Positions 1-10,179 of a stretch of DNA of 64,000 nt are shown here, piece after piece. The DNA is from Zygnema cylindricum. Taxonomy: Eukaryota > Streptophyta > Zygnematophyceae > Zygnematales > Zygnemataceae. Position numbers and translations under genes: made by a program. The stretch is taken from contig JBBHKE010000508.1 of assembly GCA_037447655.1 (NCBI GenBank), positions 14,473 through 78,472 of the forward strand, read 5' to 3'. The first letter of the stretch is position 1; each line of letters begins with the position of its first letter. The notes under the pieces are model-generated. The model made no database searches. It was given only the letters and a program-made list of their open reading frames with translations, and was not told the origin of the DNA.

Positions 1-280
1 CTACTCCTGTGCTCTCCCACACTCTTCCTTTACTTCTACCCTATCCTCCTCCCTCTCCCGTTCCCTTCTCTCGCACCTCCTCCCTCTCTCTCCAAAGCTG
101 GAACCATTCGAAACCTCTCTCTCCCTCCTCCACGCTCTCTTCCCTTGCCCTCTCCCTCCTCCTATCCCATCTTCATTTCCTTCTCACACCCTCTCGTGTC
201 CTCATCCTATTATGTCCTTCCATCATTTTGTCGTTTTCCTCTTAAAACGAATCAAATCTACATGGCAAGCACTATGCGTT
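1..280. other. pyrimidine-rich non-coding start of window
   Basis: C and T dominate in runs of CCTCTCTC type. Open frames here are low-complexity Ser/Leu/Pro and resemble no protein. It probably lies in an intron upstream of the first visible GT92 exon. No exon is supported here. Confidence 0.5.
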
Positions 281-472
281 TTTTCGTACACCATTTTGTC
301 CTCGCTCTTATTTTGTCCTGGCATGTTTTTTCAGTTGTTTTCCTCTGAGGACGAGTAAAAGTACAAGTGAAGTCCCGGACGTTTCTCGTACACTATTTTG
401 TCGTCACCCAAATTTTGTCATGACGTGTCTTTTTTTTGTCGTTTTCTTAGAACGATACAAAATTGGAGCCCC
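281..472 (+). repeat. tandem duplication across a GT92 splice acceptor (about 97 bp, 2 copies)
   Basis: The stretch near 281-377 (TCGTACACCATTTTGTC and following) recurs at about 378-472 (TCGTACACTATTTTGTC and following). The second copy ends in the working acceptor TTTTCTTAG at 442-450 and the first bases of the exon. The first copy keeps an eroded version of the acceptor and exon start near 345. Confidence 0.6.
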
Positions 473-3400
473 AGGAGCCGTTCGACCACACTTTGGCGTT
501 TTGCAGCCCCCTTTTTCATGACGCCATGGTACCCCAACAGGTAAAATACCTTTATTTTTTTTGGTTTTTTTTTTTTTTTTCAAATTTTTAATGTGTATCG
601 AGGGATTTAGGTTTGGTGAGAGGGAAGGAGAGGGAGAGGGAGAGGGAGAGGGAGAGGGAGGGGAGAGGGCGGGAGAGGGCGGGGGAGAGGGAGTGGGAGG
701 AGGGGAGCCCCGAGAGGTAAAATACGGCTATTTTTTTATTATTTTCATGTTTTTTTATGTATATTGAGGGATTTAGTATGGGTGAGAGGAAGGAGAGAGA
801 GAGCAGACGGAGGGGGAGGGGGAGATCCCCCATACATTTTGGTGTTGTATCTTGACTTTATTGATTAAGGGCTTTTTGTTTTATGTAGCCGTATTTTTTC
901 TCTTCTATTTTCCATCATAAGTAAGAGAATAGATTGAATTCCAATTTTTTTCTCTACACTTAACTCGTTTTTTTTATAGTGTTCTTTTTGGGATTGGTTA
1001 TATTCTATCAATTTTTTTTTTAGTTTCAAGCTCCCCTCCCCCTCTCCCCTCCCTCTCCCCTCCCCCTCCTCCTCCCCCTGTTTTATCTCACGTATTTCCT
1101 CTCACCTTTTCGTAGTATCCTTATCTTAACTTGTAAATCTTTGTTCTTTTTTCTCTTTTTTGAGTATTGAATTCCACAAAATTTTATGTTTCTAATGTTC
1201 CTCAAATCTTCTTAATATTATTTTTTTTTTTTTTTTTGTCTTCCGTCTGTGTAATTCATTTAGAAAAATATATTTTTTCTTTCTTACGAATAATTAATTT
1301 TGAGTATTTGACAAATTTTATACAGAATGTTCCTTATCTTTATAACATATAATTTTCTCTTAAAGAATATAGATTTAGTAGACAAAGTGGATGGAATTTC
1401 ACCAAGTTCTTAAAATAAGTTTCCTTTTTTACACTCCTTTATTTTCTCTTCAAAAAACATAGCTTTAGGTTTAAAAGAGGATGGAATTTCCCCAATTTAC
1501 CCTCTTCCTACTTCTATAACATACTTAATTTTCTCTTTAAAAAAAAAAAACGGGTGAGAGAAAGGATGCATGTCCCTAAAAAAATATCCTTAAAAACCCG
1601 AAAAAAACCCGAAAAAAAGTTCTTCAAAAGGCTTCCTGATTTTTTCAAATCCTTTTGTTTTTCTTATTAAAAACCTGAATGCAGGTGAGAGAATGGATGG
1701 AATTTCATCGAGTTATTCATAATATTTCTTATTTTTATATTTACGACGCCGGAGGAGTCGATTCTGATATGTTATCCATTTTAAATCCGTACGTAAATCG
1801 GGGAATCGCCACTATTACCGATATGCGAGAAGTTTTACTTTTTACAGTGGTCTCATGGGGTCAGGTAAGAGAGAAAAAAAAAGGAAAAGAAAAAAACAAG
1901 CGATTTTTTATGTAATTTGTGTATTTGGAAAAATGGGTATTGGAGAAAAATCCTTTTTAGGGAGTTTGGAAAAATGTGTATGGGAAAAGTGAGTAAACAA
2001 GGAATATTTTAAATATAAAAAAAAAAAATTGGGAATATTTTATCAAATTTTGGAAGTTTTGGAAACGGGATTTTGGAAATTGGAGCTAATGGAGAATAGG
2101 GAAATATGGGAAATACGGGAAGTTTGGGAATATAGGGATTTTTGGGGAAAATAAAATAAAATATTTCTATTTTTTTGGGAAATAGGATAATAGAGAATCG
2201 ATTCTATTGATTTAAAACTGAAACTGAAAATTGAAACTGAGATGTAATTCTATTGTTTCATTTAAAAGTTGAAACCGAGTGAACATTTAAATTGAAATTA
2301 TAATTCATTAATTGATTAAAGAGAAAATTGAAAGTGATTATTTAATTGATTAAAAAAAATTGAGATTGAAATTGGTGTAACTTACGAAACTAAAATTAAA
2401 ACTGAAACTAAAGATGGAAATTGAAATTGATTTAAACTGCCTGAAATTGAAACTGAAAGTTGCAATTAAGATTGATTCACAAAAACTGAAAATTAAGATA
2501 GATTTAATTGATTCAATCGAAAATTGAAATTTGAACGGCCCTCTCCCTCTCCCTCTAACTGATTTAACTGATGAAGCTGAAAATTGAGGCGATCTTTTTG
2601 ATCTAATTTGAAAAAAAAATCGAACGAACAAACGATTTATTTAATTGACCGGACCGAACGAACTGAACTGACCTGATTTTTAGTTTGTTAAACTGAAATT
2701 TTAACTTGAAATTGAGCCTGAATCTGAAAATTTTAGACTGAATCCGTTTTATTAGTTGATGAAATTAAAAATTGAAAAAAGAAACTAAAGTTTTCAATTG
2801 AATTTGAAACTAAACACTAGAAAAAAAAAATTTTGCAGAAATTGGCGATCGCTGATTGTGTATATCGGAACCGATATTCGGCTCGATGGATTTTTCTCGC
2901 CGATCTTGATGAGTAAGTTCACATTTTTTTTTCTGTTTTTTTTTTTTTTCCTTAAAAACAATTTATAGTCATTTTTGATTTAGGGGGGGGGGGGGGGAAG
3001 GAGGAAGAGAGGAAAAGAAGACGTGGGATGGGGTTAAAAGTGTTTATAATTTCAACATCCTGATAATTATTCGTTTCCGTGATGTTATTATAGGTGAGAG
3101 TGGAGTTTATGAGATTGTTGTATATTTAAGGGGGAGAGATGGGAGGAGAAGGGGGATTGATTTGCATTTAGGAGGGAGGGGGAGGTGGAATCAAATTAAT
3201 GTTATCTTTTCTTTTTTTTGAAATTGGTCTTAGCCTTTCCTTCTAACGAAACTTAATGTTGGAGAATGTTGGCCCATTTTTTCTATCTCCCTTTTTTTTT
3301 CATTAACGAAAACTGTAATTTGTACTTCCGTAGACTCTTAATAATTTCATTTCACCCCCCTCCCCCCCCCTCCCCTCTCCCTCCCTCCCACCCTACCTCC

Positions 3401-5630
3401 TTCCCTCCCTCCTTCCCTCCTCAATTGTTTTTTTCACATGCAGATATTTAATTGTAAAACCACCCCATAATCTCCACTCTCTCCTTGAAGAGTATAACGG
3501 AAATGGATGGTTGGCGCATGGATGCTTCAATTGGGATACGGTTCGGTGTCGAGAAAAAAACGAAAAAAACGAGAACGAATTTATTGTGGAACGAATGCTT
3601 TACAGAAATCGAACTCCCCATTGTGTTAGTCACCATTTCAAACCGGAAATGTGTTATTCCGCTTTGGGACACCGGAAACTTTTTTTAAATCCTCGAATGG
3701 TTAGTGAAAAGTCCTCTACTTCTATTCATCTCTCTCTCCCTCCCTCCCTGCATCCCTCCCTCCCTCTCGCTTTTCTTTAATTTCAAACCGGAAATGTGTT
3801 ATTCGACTTGGGGACATCGGAAACCTTTTTGAAATCCTCGAATGGTTTGTGAAAAGTGCTCTATTTCTGTCCCTCTCTCTCTCCCTCTCTCCATCCCTCC
3901 TCCCTCCTCTCTTTTTCTGACCGAAAATGTGTTAGTGTGCTTGGGAACATCGAAAATCTTTTTGAAATTATCGAATGGTTATGAAGAAAGTCCTCTACTT
4001 CTATCCCTCCCTCTCTCCCTCTCTCCCTCTCTCCCTTCCTCTCTCCATCTTTTACTTTAATTTTTCGCATCAACACTACTGATTCTGAAGCTTATGGTGT
4101 TGGGAACAATGAAATAATTGTGGAAACCAGCAACATTTTTAGTGTTGAAAGCTCTTGAAAATGTAGGAAAAAGTTTATTCTTGAGCTTTACTAGAGAAAA
4201 TCGTCCAAAAAGTGATCAAAATTTATGAATTCTCTCCAAAATTCTTCTTTTCGAGGGGTTCTTTTTCTTTTTTTTTTCAAAAACGTTTCGAAGTGTTTCA
4301 AAATGTATTAAGCTTCAACTTGGTTTCTCCTCCAAACTTAGTGTCTGAATTTGCGATATTCAATCAAAACTCGACCGAATTCCGAAAGTAAAATGCTCTA
4401 AACTGTTTTTAAATATTCCATTTTATTTCATTTTAAGTGATTGAATAGAGCTAAGAACAAAAAAATTCTGCTAATGTAAAAGTAATGTTAAAAGACACCA
4501 TCTTCCAATAAACCGGAAAAATAAATCTTTTCAGTAAACCTTCAAAAACGAATCGCAACTTTGTTTAAAATTCGAATACAGGTTATAACGGCAATTGTCC
4601 ACGATCCCCACCTGGGAAACGTGAAAAGACACTAAAACCTTAACTTAATCAAAATAGACTCCATTTTTTTCCATTAAACCTCAAAATACAGAAATCTCAA
4701 CTTTGTTAACAATTTTAAATACAGGTTATAACAGCAATTGTCCACGATCCCCAACCGGGAAATGTTAAGGGACATCATTTTCCCGTGGGAACCGGCATGT
4801 GGCACGAGCATTTTCGAGGACTTACGAGTCAAACGCGACTGGAAAAGGTTTGCATAGAACCGTTGGACGCTCCGGGAGATCCGGATTTTGTTTTACTCGG
4901 CCACGTGGCAAAAGCAGCCGAAACGGCGCAGAAATGTCCTTTGAGCGCCGGGCAGGTGAAAAAAAATCTCCGAAATGATTGTTAGTGGTAGGCGGGAAGG
5001 AATAGTGATGATTTTAGTGTGGAAAGTTTGGTGCTTTTGTTTTTTTTTGGACGTGTTTTTGTTTTTTTTTTTTGTTTTTTCTGTTTTTTTTTTTTTGGTT
5101 TGTTGGAGTTAGTTGTGGTTGATAGAGGCTTGGAGGTTTTTTAATTTTTATGGTATTTTATTGGATGGTTATTGGATAATTTTTGGTTGGTTTTTGGATG
5201 GTTTTTGGATAATTTTTGGTGCTTTTTTTTTCTCGGGTATGTTTGTGGTTTTTAGAGGATTGGAGGTTTTTTTGGTGTTTTACTGGATGGTAATTGGATG
5301 ATTTTTAGATGATTTTGGGATTATTTTGGGATTATTTTTGGTTGTTTTTTTTTCGGGTATTAGTAGTGCCTTTTTTATGTTAGTTTGTGGTTTGGTGTTT
5401 TTTTGTTTTCCGTGTGTCTTCATTTGTAGGAAAGTGGTGGTTTTTTTTATTTTTTATTTTGTATTTTTACATTGATGATGTGACAAAACATGCAGTTTTT
5501 TTTTTTTTTGAGAGACACTAATTTTGTTTTTTCTCGGAAATTCCAGGATTGTGTGAATAAATTGATGGCGAAGCAAAAACCGCGAGAAATACCATCGATT
5601 TCTATGGAGGAAGGAGAGGGAGGGTTTTAA
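451..5630 (+). CDS. GT92 (DUF23) family glycosyltransferase, 3' part, six exons
   Basis: Exons 451-540, 1685-1864, 2839-2912, 3444-3699, 4725-4955 and 5547-5630 (stop 5628-5630) have GT donors and AG acceptors and join in phase, giving 304 residues; the 5' end is not visible and probably lies outside the window. Family landmarks occur in order: TLAFCSPLF, VREWMEFH, FYIYDAGGV, GQ..A..DC..R, W.FLADLDEY (the DxD-like metal site, split by intron 3), a Gly-Trp region, GHRKLFLNPR and a C-terminal HEHFRGL replacing the usual HYR. GT92 enzymes are Golgi type II proteins that transfer sugars; plant members with a YDAGG motif include galactan synthases (GALS). The substrate here is unknown. The phase-perfect exons argue for an active gene. 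Several exon borders are tandemly duplicated. It converges on the F-box gene. Confidence 0.82.
540..805 (+). repeat. tandem duplication across a GT92 splice donor (period about 177 bp)
   Basis: The donor AGGTAAAATAC at 539-549 and the following T-rich, GAGGGATTTAG and GA-rich stretch recur from about 716 (AGGTAAAATACGG, then ATTGAGGGATTTAG). The first copy is the donor that keeps the reading frame. The second lies inside the intron and is preceded by CCCCGAG, a decayed form of the exon end CCCCAAC. Confidence 0.6.
618..712 (+). repeat. GGGAGA microsatellite
   Basis: Runs of GGGAGA and GGGAGAGGGC type within the intron. The same purine/pyrimidine asymmetric repeats occur, as CT or GA strands, through the left 20 kb. 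Confidence 0.8.
806..1684 (+). other. rest of GT92 intron, T-rich
   Basis: Many poly-T runs, a CCCTCTCCC tract near 1033-1078, and loosely repeated pieces such as TTAATTTTCTCTT. I see no exon here. The acceptor GAATGCAG at 1677-1684 closes the intron. Confidence 0.5.
3352..3425. repeat. CCCTCC/CT-rich microsatellite before GT92 exon 4
   Basis: A run of CCCCTCCCTCC-type units serves as the polypyrimidine region 20-90 bases upstream of the acceptor CATGCAG that ends at 3443. Confidence 0.75.
3639..4050 (+). repeat. triplicated exon end plus splice donor (about 140 bp x 3)
   Basis: Unit 1 (3639-3776) holds the last 61 bases of the fourth visible GT92 exon, its donor GTTAGT at 3700 and a CTCCCTCC tract. 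Unit 2 (about 3780-3917) repeats all of it; translated, it still reads FKPEMCYS..GHRK before a stop, and its donor has become GTTTGT. Unit 3 (about 3918-4050) is more eroded, with ATGGTTATG at the donor position. Erosion rises with distance from the real exon. Confidence 0.82.
4490..4770 (+). repeat. duplicated intron end plus exon start (about 143 bp x 2)
   Basis: The block ending ATACAGGTTATAACGGCAAT at 4577-4596 recurs as ATACAGGTTATAACAGCAAT at 4720-4739. The first copy, after its own acceptor, reads VITAIVHDPHLGNVKRH then a stop. The second opens the real 77-codon fifth visible GT92 exon with VITAIVHDPQPGN. The upstream intron sequences (AAACCTCAAAATACAG type) are also related. Confidence 0.8.
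4956..5546 (+). other. last GT92 intron, TTTTTGG-rich repeats
   Basis: G- and T-rich, with direct repeats of TGGATGGTTTTTGG and GAGGTTTTTT type, including a near repeat of about 120 bp (around 5115-5240 against 5240-5350). The acceptor AATTCCAG is at 5539-5546. Confidence 0.55.
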
Positions 5631-6179
5631 TTTATGTTGAAAAATGTGAATATCATTTACATTTTTGATTCTAAATTGAGAAAACATATTGGAAATTGTT
5701 AAGAGCACAAATATTGGTATGAATGTGCAATTTAGAATGATGATTCTTCAAGTGTCGGGTGTTAAGAGATGAAAAAACATGGAAATAGTTGAGGACACAC
5801 AATTAGTGGTGATAATTTGTAATTTAGAAAGATGATCATTCAAATATCGGACACTAGTAGACTTGAAAACATATATGTAAAAAAATCGTCGATATTTTTA
5901 ATGTAAACAAATCAGAAACCTACATTTCAAACATTTCAAATGAAAACAAAAAGCATGTACTAATGATTGTGCCAATTGTAAGCCTATCCCTCTCTCGTAC
6001 CAAAAACAAAAAAAAGTATTTGAACTTTTTCTTTATAACACATAATAGCACCACCGTAAACTAATTTATGCCTCCCTCCTTTTCCTTCGTCTCCAACGGT
6101 TCGGCGGCTCCTTCCTTGGTCCTTCCACTGGACTCTTGATACTTAGTTCATCTCACTTATGTTTCTCCTTAGTTTTTTT
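5631..6179. other. 3' flank of GT92 with a 98-bp tandem duplication
   Basis: Non-coding. A segment at about 5695-5790 (ATTTAGAATGATGATTCTTC) recurs at about 5795-5875 (ATTTAGAAAGATGATCATTC). The remainder to 6179 carries no convincing frame or RNA gene. It is the shared 3' flank of two convergent genes. Confidence 0.5.
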
Positions 6180-6275
6180 CTGTCAACTTTCTCCTTATTC
6201 TCTTCTTCTAAAACTGTCAACTTTCTCCTTATTCTCTTCTTCTTAAACTGTCAACTTTCTCCTTATTCTCTTCTT
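6180..6275. repeat. 34-bp tandem repeat, about 2.8 copies
   Basis: Units begin with CTGTCAACTTTCTCC at 6180, 6214 and 6248 and are nearly identical. The third unit overlaps the last codons and the stop of the F-box gene, so the array has shaped that protein's C terminus. Confidence 0.9.
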
Positions 6276-7435
6276 AATCTTCTTCGGGGTAACCTTTCCT
6301 GTACACTCGCCTCTACAATGAAGCATTCTTCTTTCAAGTTTGGACATCCATTTGTAATGTTTGCTATCCAGACGTCTTTTGCTGCCGCCAACTTTACTCG
6401 CTTACCAAGATGGAGCTCGCGGAGATGATGAAATCCTTCCAGAAACCCTTCGCTGTTTATGACGAGTGGAAGGTCCAATTTTAGGGTTCTCAGGAGTGGA
6501 CAACTTGCAGCGAGAATACTAATTCCCGCATCAGTAACCCAACTGTTCATCAGATGGTCAATGCTGACTCCTCCTACCACAGTAATTGGGGGTACACAGC
6601 TCAAATTGAGCTTGTGAATACATGGTAGATGAGAAAAAAGAGAAAGCACACTGTTATCGGTGAAAAAACTGTCAACAAATGTAACTGTCAAGGTGTTTAA
6701 ATGTACTAATGTAGAAGTACGATCAGTCAATAGAACTTCTTCATACAGAGAAGCTGCTTTGTCAACTTTGAGATATTCTAACATGTGGCAATGTTCCAGG
6801 ACACTATAAAAAGCTTCCACCGACAATCTAGAATGCAAAATCAGACCGCGTAATTGCTGAAAACTCGGTGTTTTCACCAAAGTTTCAACGGCAAAACTTG
6901 CAGAATGTAAAGGCCAAACGTTACGGTACTCAAAATGCTCCAGACTTGGAGATTCTGCAAAAATCCTAAATATGTGGTCGTGTGGATCATCACATGAAGT
7001 GTTGTCAGAAGAACTAAAGTGTAGTCGTTTTAATCGTGGAAACCCTGTCTCTGGAAATTCAAATGACAGTCTCTTTACCCAGAGAATATGAAGACTCTCC
7101 AACTCTTTAGCATGTGCTTTGAGTACGGATGCAACTACCTCGGTAACATTTGCTATGGTCGGATAATAGCCTCCAAGAAATTTCTTTCCCAGTCCGTACA
7201 CTACACTAATTTTGAGTCTTCCAACATGATGGAAACGATCCACAAAGTGTGTCAGTTCGTCCGATACACGTGGCAATCCTCTGTGGAAAGGATCCAATGA
7301 AATGTCACGTACGCACGAGCTTGAAACAGAGCACCATTGTTTAGAAACTAGAGAAGCAGAATTTAGGTCACACGTGTCAAGAAAGGAGAACAAGTGATGT
7401 AGGAGGCTGTCAGGGAAATTTTCGAGAGAGGCCAT
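6263..7435 (-). CDS. F-box/LRR-type protein, single exon, 390 aa
   Basis: The N terminus (residues 1-45) is an F-box: LENFPDSLLHHLFSFLDT, SLVSKQW and a following Cys-Ser-rich turn. Leucine-rich repeats follow to about residue 370 with LKRLHF, LEHFEYRNV, LRGLILHS, LEYLKVD, LNTLTV, IHKLNLS, LRTLKLD and LRELHLG strands, and AGISILAASCPLL is a typical plant LRR turn. Such proteins act as substrate receptors of SCF ubiquitin ligases, binding SKP1 through the F-box and the target through the LRR face. The target is unknown. The frame is intact and without introns. The basic C terminus (RLPRRRLRRE) is encoded partly inside the 34-bp tandem repeat. The first ATG at 7433-7435 is directly followed by the F-box, so the start is secure. 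Confidence 0.88.
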   Translation of the reverse strand: MASLENFPDSLLHHLFSFLDTCDLNSASLVSKQWCSVSSSCVRDISLDPFHRGLPRVSDELTHFVDRFHHVGRLKISVVYGLGKKFLGGYYPTIANVTEVVASVLKAHAKELESLHILWVKRLSFEFPETGFPRLKRLHFSSSDNTSCDDPHDHIFRIFAESPSLEHFEYRNVWPLHSASFAVETLVKTPSFQQLRGLILHSRLSVEAFYSVLEHCHMLEYLKVDKAASLYEEVLLTDRTSTLVHLNTLTVTFVDSFFTDNSVLSLFSHLPCIHKLNLSCVPPITVVGGVSIDHLMNSWVTDAGISILAASCPLLRTLKLDLPLVINSEGFLEGFHHLRELHLGKRVKLAAAKDVWIANITNGCPNLKEECFIVEASVQERLPRRRLRRE

Positions 7436-7879
7436 GGCTCGCTACGCGTGACAGATAGAGAGCGAGGGAAGGGCGAGAGAGAAGGAGAGAGGGATAGGGT
7501 GGTGTCTTTGTTGTCCACCTAGCAGCTGTCAGCGTGTCAATTTATCAGTTTCTCAGCAGTTCTGCTGGAAGTTCCTTCCGGTTCACGCGTAAGTACCCCA
7601 ACTTATGTTTCAAAACTTCAAAAGGAACCGCTACAAACCTACAGTACAGTAAGTACACCGTGTATGGCTATTAGTGCTGATGTTTTTTTTGCCACTTTAA
7701 AACATTTTTCTCCGTGCACACTTGTTCTATTGTTATACTGACGGTTGCGATTGAATTTCAACAAGCTCACCTCCGATTGGCTGTCACCAATCGAAAATTG
7801 GACATGTGTGCAAAGGGAAAACATGGTTAATCACTCTGTTTCAAGTGCGTTTATTTTTTACCCAAAAATAGTAAACTAC
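7436..7879. other. F-box gene upstream region with a MITE-like fragment
   Basis: A GA-rich stretch (7452-7497) lies just upstream of the F-box start and may be 5' UTR or promoter. At 7654 a TA-CACCGTGTATGG-TATTAGTG end resembles the TA-flanked MITE family found at 11619, 12221 and 13209; the following CTCCGTGCACAC stretch recurs near 22515 and 23370. No gene is seen. Confidence 0.45.
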
Positions 7880-9816
7880 AGTACATTAAAACGTGAACTT
7901 ATATTAATGTATAAATATTATTAGTGTGAAGAAACAAATAGTGTTATTAACTCTATTTCAGGTTCAAGGGCATTTCCACTGGCTGTTTAGGTGTGATTCA
8001 CGTGGCCAAGGCTGCACCAATGTCATATTTGGGTGGTTGGGCTCCTACCATCACCTCTTGTTTCATTGCGATGATGTCCCCACTCTCGCCCAGGTTGTCC
8101 ATAACGGAGAGCAAAACATGTTTCCGTTCCATGGGGCTCTTCTCTCAGCTCGTCACTACTCTTACTAATTGCTCGAAGTCAAGTTCCACTTTTTCCATCT
8201 CTCATCGCCGACAACAACTTTCATGTGATGCAGCGAATATCCAAGATAACAGCTGGCGAATTTCGTTGTCGCTTTGACGTGCTACATCTACTCGATCATG
8301 TGCTCGTTTGTCTTCGTGTCGAGGGTATGTGCGTGGTTGCATGCCACATCAACTTTATTGACACTTCGTTTAATGAATGGCCAACATAGGATTGCCTTAC
8401 GTCAACGTTTGAGCGTTTGCCTCACCCTCAACTTTTGGGGCGACTACATTTTGTTCATAGCCATCCTATTGACTAAAAATGAATTCATTTGATTTGTTGC
8501 TTACGTGGGGGGGGAACAAATTGTCTTACGTGATTTGGTTCAAGATGCAATTGCTTATTGACATCGGAGCGGGCTACATTGTGAAATAGGCGGTTTCTCA
8601 TATATTCCCTCCTCCCTCTAGTGTAATGGTCTCCGGGCCCCTTAAGTTGGCTTGGTTTCCCTCCACGGGGCTGTAAACACCCTAGTTGATGTGGTCCTCA
8701 CAGACCCGATTGTAAGTCACGTTTCTTCTTGTGCCGCATTGCATACGAGCTTGGTTGCTCGAGACGCAACAGCTTGTAAAGAACGAGATAACGCTCACTA
8801 GGACCTGGTTGATCAGTTTGTCCCATTTGCAACGTATATATTGGGCACTTTAGACAAGTCGTTTGATGATTTTATACGTGATTATGCAAGTTTTCTAGGG
8901 TTTTAAAGGTTCGGGGAGTCTTCCACCGAGTCCGCTCGCTGGCTTTTACCGTCAACGTGTCGCAACCGCCCTTCAACGAGCGTCACCGCGGCTCTCCTTG
9001 GCGAAGCACGTTGACTGATGATAGGCGGGGCCTCCCAAGTCGTCCACCAAGGGATCATTGCAACAATTTTCTTCTTTAATGTTAACTATCAAAGTCGTCT
9101 TTTAACTTTTGAGCTATATTCTCGCAAGAACCAAATACTTAAGAATTTTAAGAATCACAATCTTATTCAATTTAATTTGCTTTTCAGGGTACCATTCACA
9201 TGGAATAAGTCGACAAACTACTTGTCTGAATTCATAGATCATGTTCACCATCTCTGTGCCACATTATGTAAAAACTTAATATAAACTCCAGTCAAGCTCT
9301 TCTTTTTTGATTGCTTTTTGGTTTTTTTGTTTCAGTAACAAAGAAAGACGTTGAATGTAAATATATCAACCATGATTGCAAGCTCAAGGGCTCAGATATT
9401 CGATAGTTTATTAATCTTCAGTGATTTCCCATTATCCAATGTGTTCATCACTAATAATGTGAAAGTGTGATTATGTCGCTTTCAATTTGTTCATTTTTTC
9501 TCCAAGAAAGGGTGTATCGTTGTTCTCTGCCGTCGGTTTATCAGTAACTAGCAGTTACATTGAACGGTCGGTGTTTCACTGGGAAGCTATGTTTCCCACG
9601 AGTTTTCTTTTAGTTGTCCCATCGTGTATCCAATAGCGTTTCATTTTGACTTTCAGGGAGAGTACACCGACTGTCGATAAGGAATTTTGGCTTTGTTTTT
9701 GTGGGTTAATTACAATTGGCGTAATACCCATGTTTTAGTTTATTTGCCGCCAAAAGTACAAAAATCGTAACCTTAAAAAGTACAAAAATCATAATTTTTA
9801 AAAGTACACATAATTA
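7880..9816 (+). pseudogene. 1.9-kb direct duplication, copy A (decayed gag-protease-like sequence)
   Basis: Nearly collinear with 15685-17598, with scattered substitutions and indels. Two frames are shared by the copies. The first, at 8228-8389, contains FDVLHLLDHV.VCLRVEG and FIDTSFN. The second, at 8545-8586, reads MQLLIDIGAGYIVK, close to the retropepsin active site (LIDTGA), with the catalytic Thr replaced by Ile in this copy. Stops and frame changes interrupt everything else. I infer remains of an LTR-retrotransposon gag-protease region, but no RT or integrase is visible. Confidence 0.5.
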
Positions 9817-9963
9817 CTTGTTGGGAATTGATAATGACAGTGACTGTTTTGGTTGCGGACAGTCCCTTACGTCATTTTGTAAAAAAACGTATGTTTGAAG
9901 TACACACAGGTACAAATAAAGCACCGTTGAGTACAAATTTGACGGTCAATCGGTTGAACAACT

Positions 9964-10179
9964 TTGACTTTGAAAATATTTTTAAACCGCTTAAAATTAT
10001 GTCGCGCTTGCGAACGTCGACCGTCATAATAAATTTAGCAATTCACACGGCCGGCGAACGTTTACGGTAACAAAATTGCGGCAACCACATGTAAATAAAA
10101 AGTGTTGCAGACAGTCACTTTTTGTCGTTATGTGAGCTCCACTGTGAGAGCACTTAGCCGCAAAATTGAAATTTAATTG
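9964..10179 (+). repeat. 215-bp inverted repeat, left arm
   Basis: Matches the reverse complement of 15292-15506 along its length, including CGGCCGGCGAACGTTTACGG and TGTTGCAGACAGTCACTTTT. The arms enclose about 5.1 kb filled with MITEs and Harbinger-like elements. Confidence 0.85.

Noticed and set aside
618-712. CRISPR array or other short regularly spaced repeats
   Set aside because: Simple GA/CT microsatellite without unique spacers, in eukaryotic sequence.
561-833. Frames on both strands of Gly/Glu-rich and Leu/Ser-rich sequence
   Set aside because: They are translations of GGGAGA/CTCCC microsatellite DNA with no codon structure or homology.
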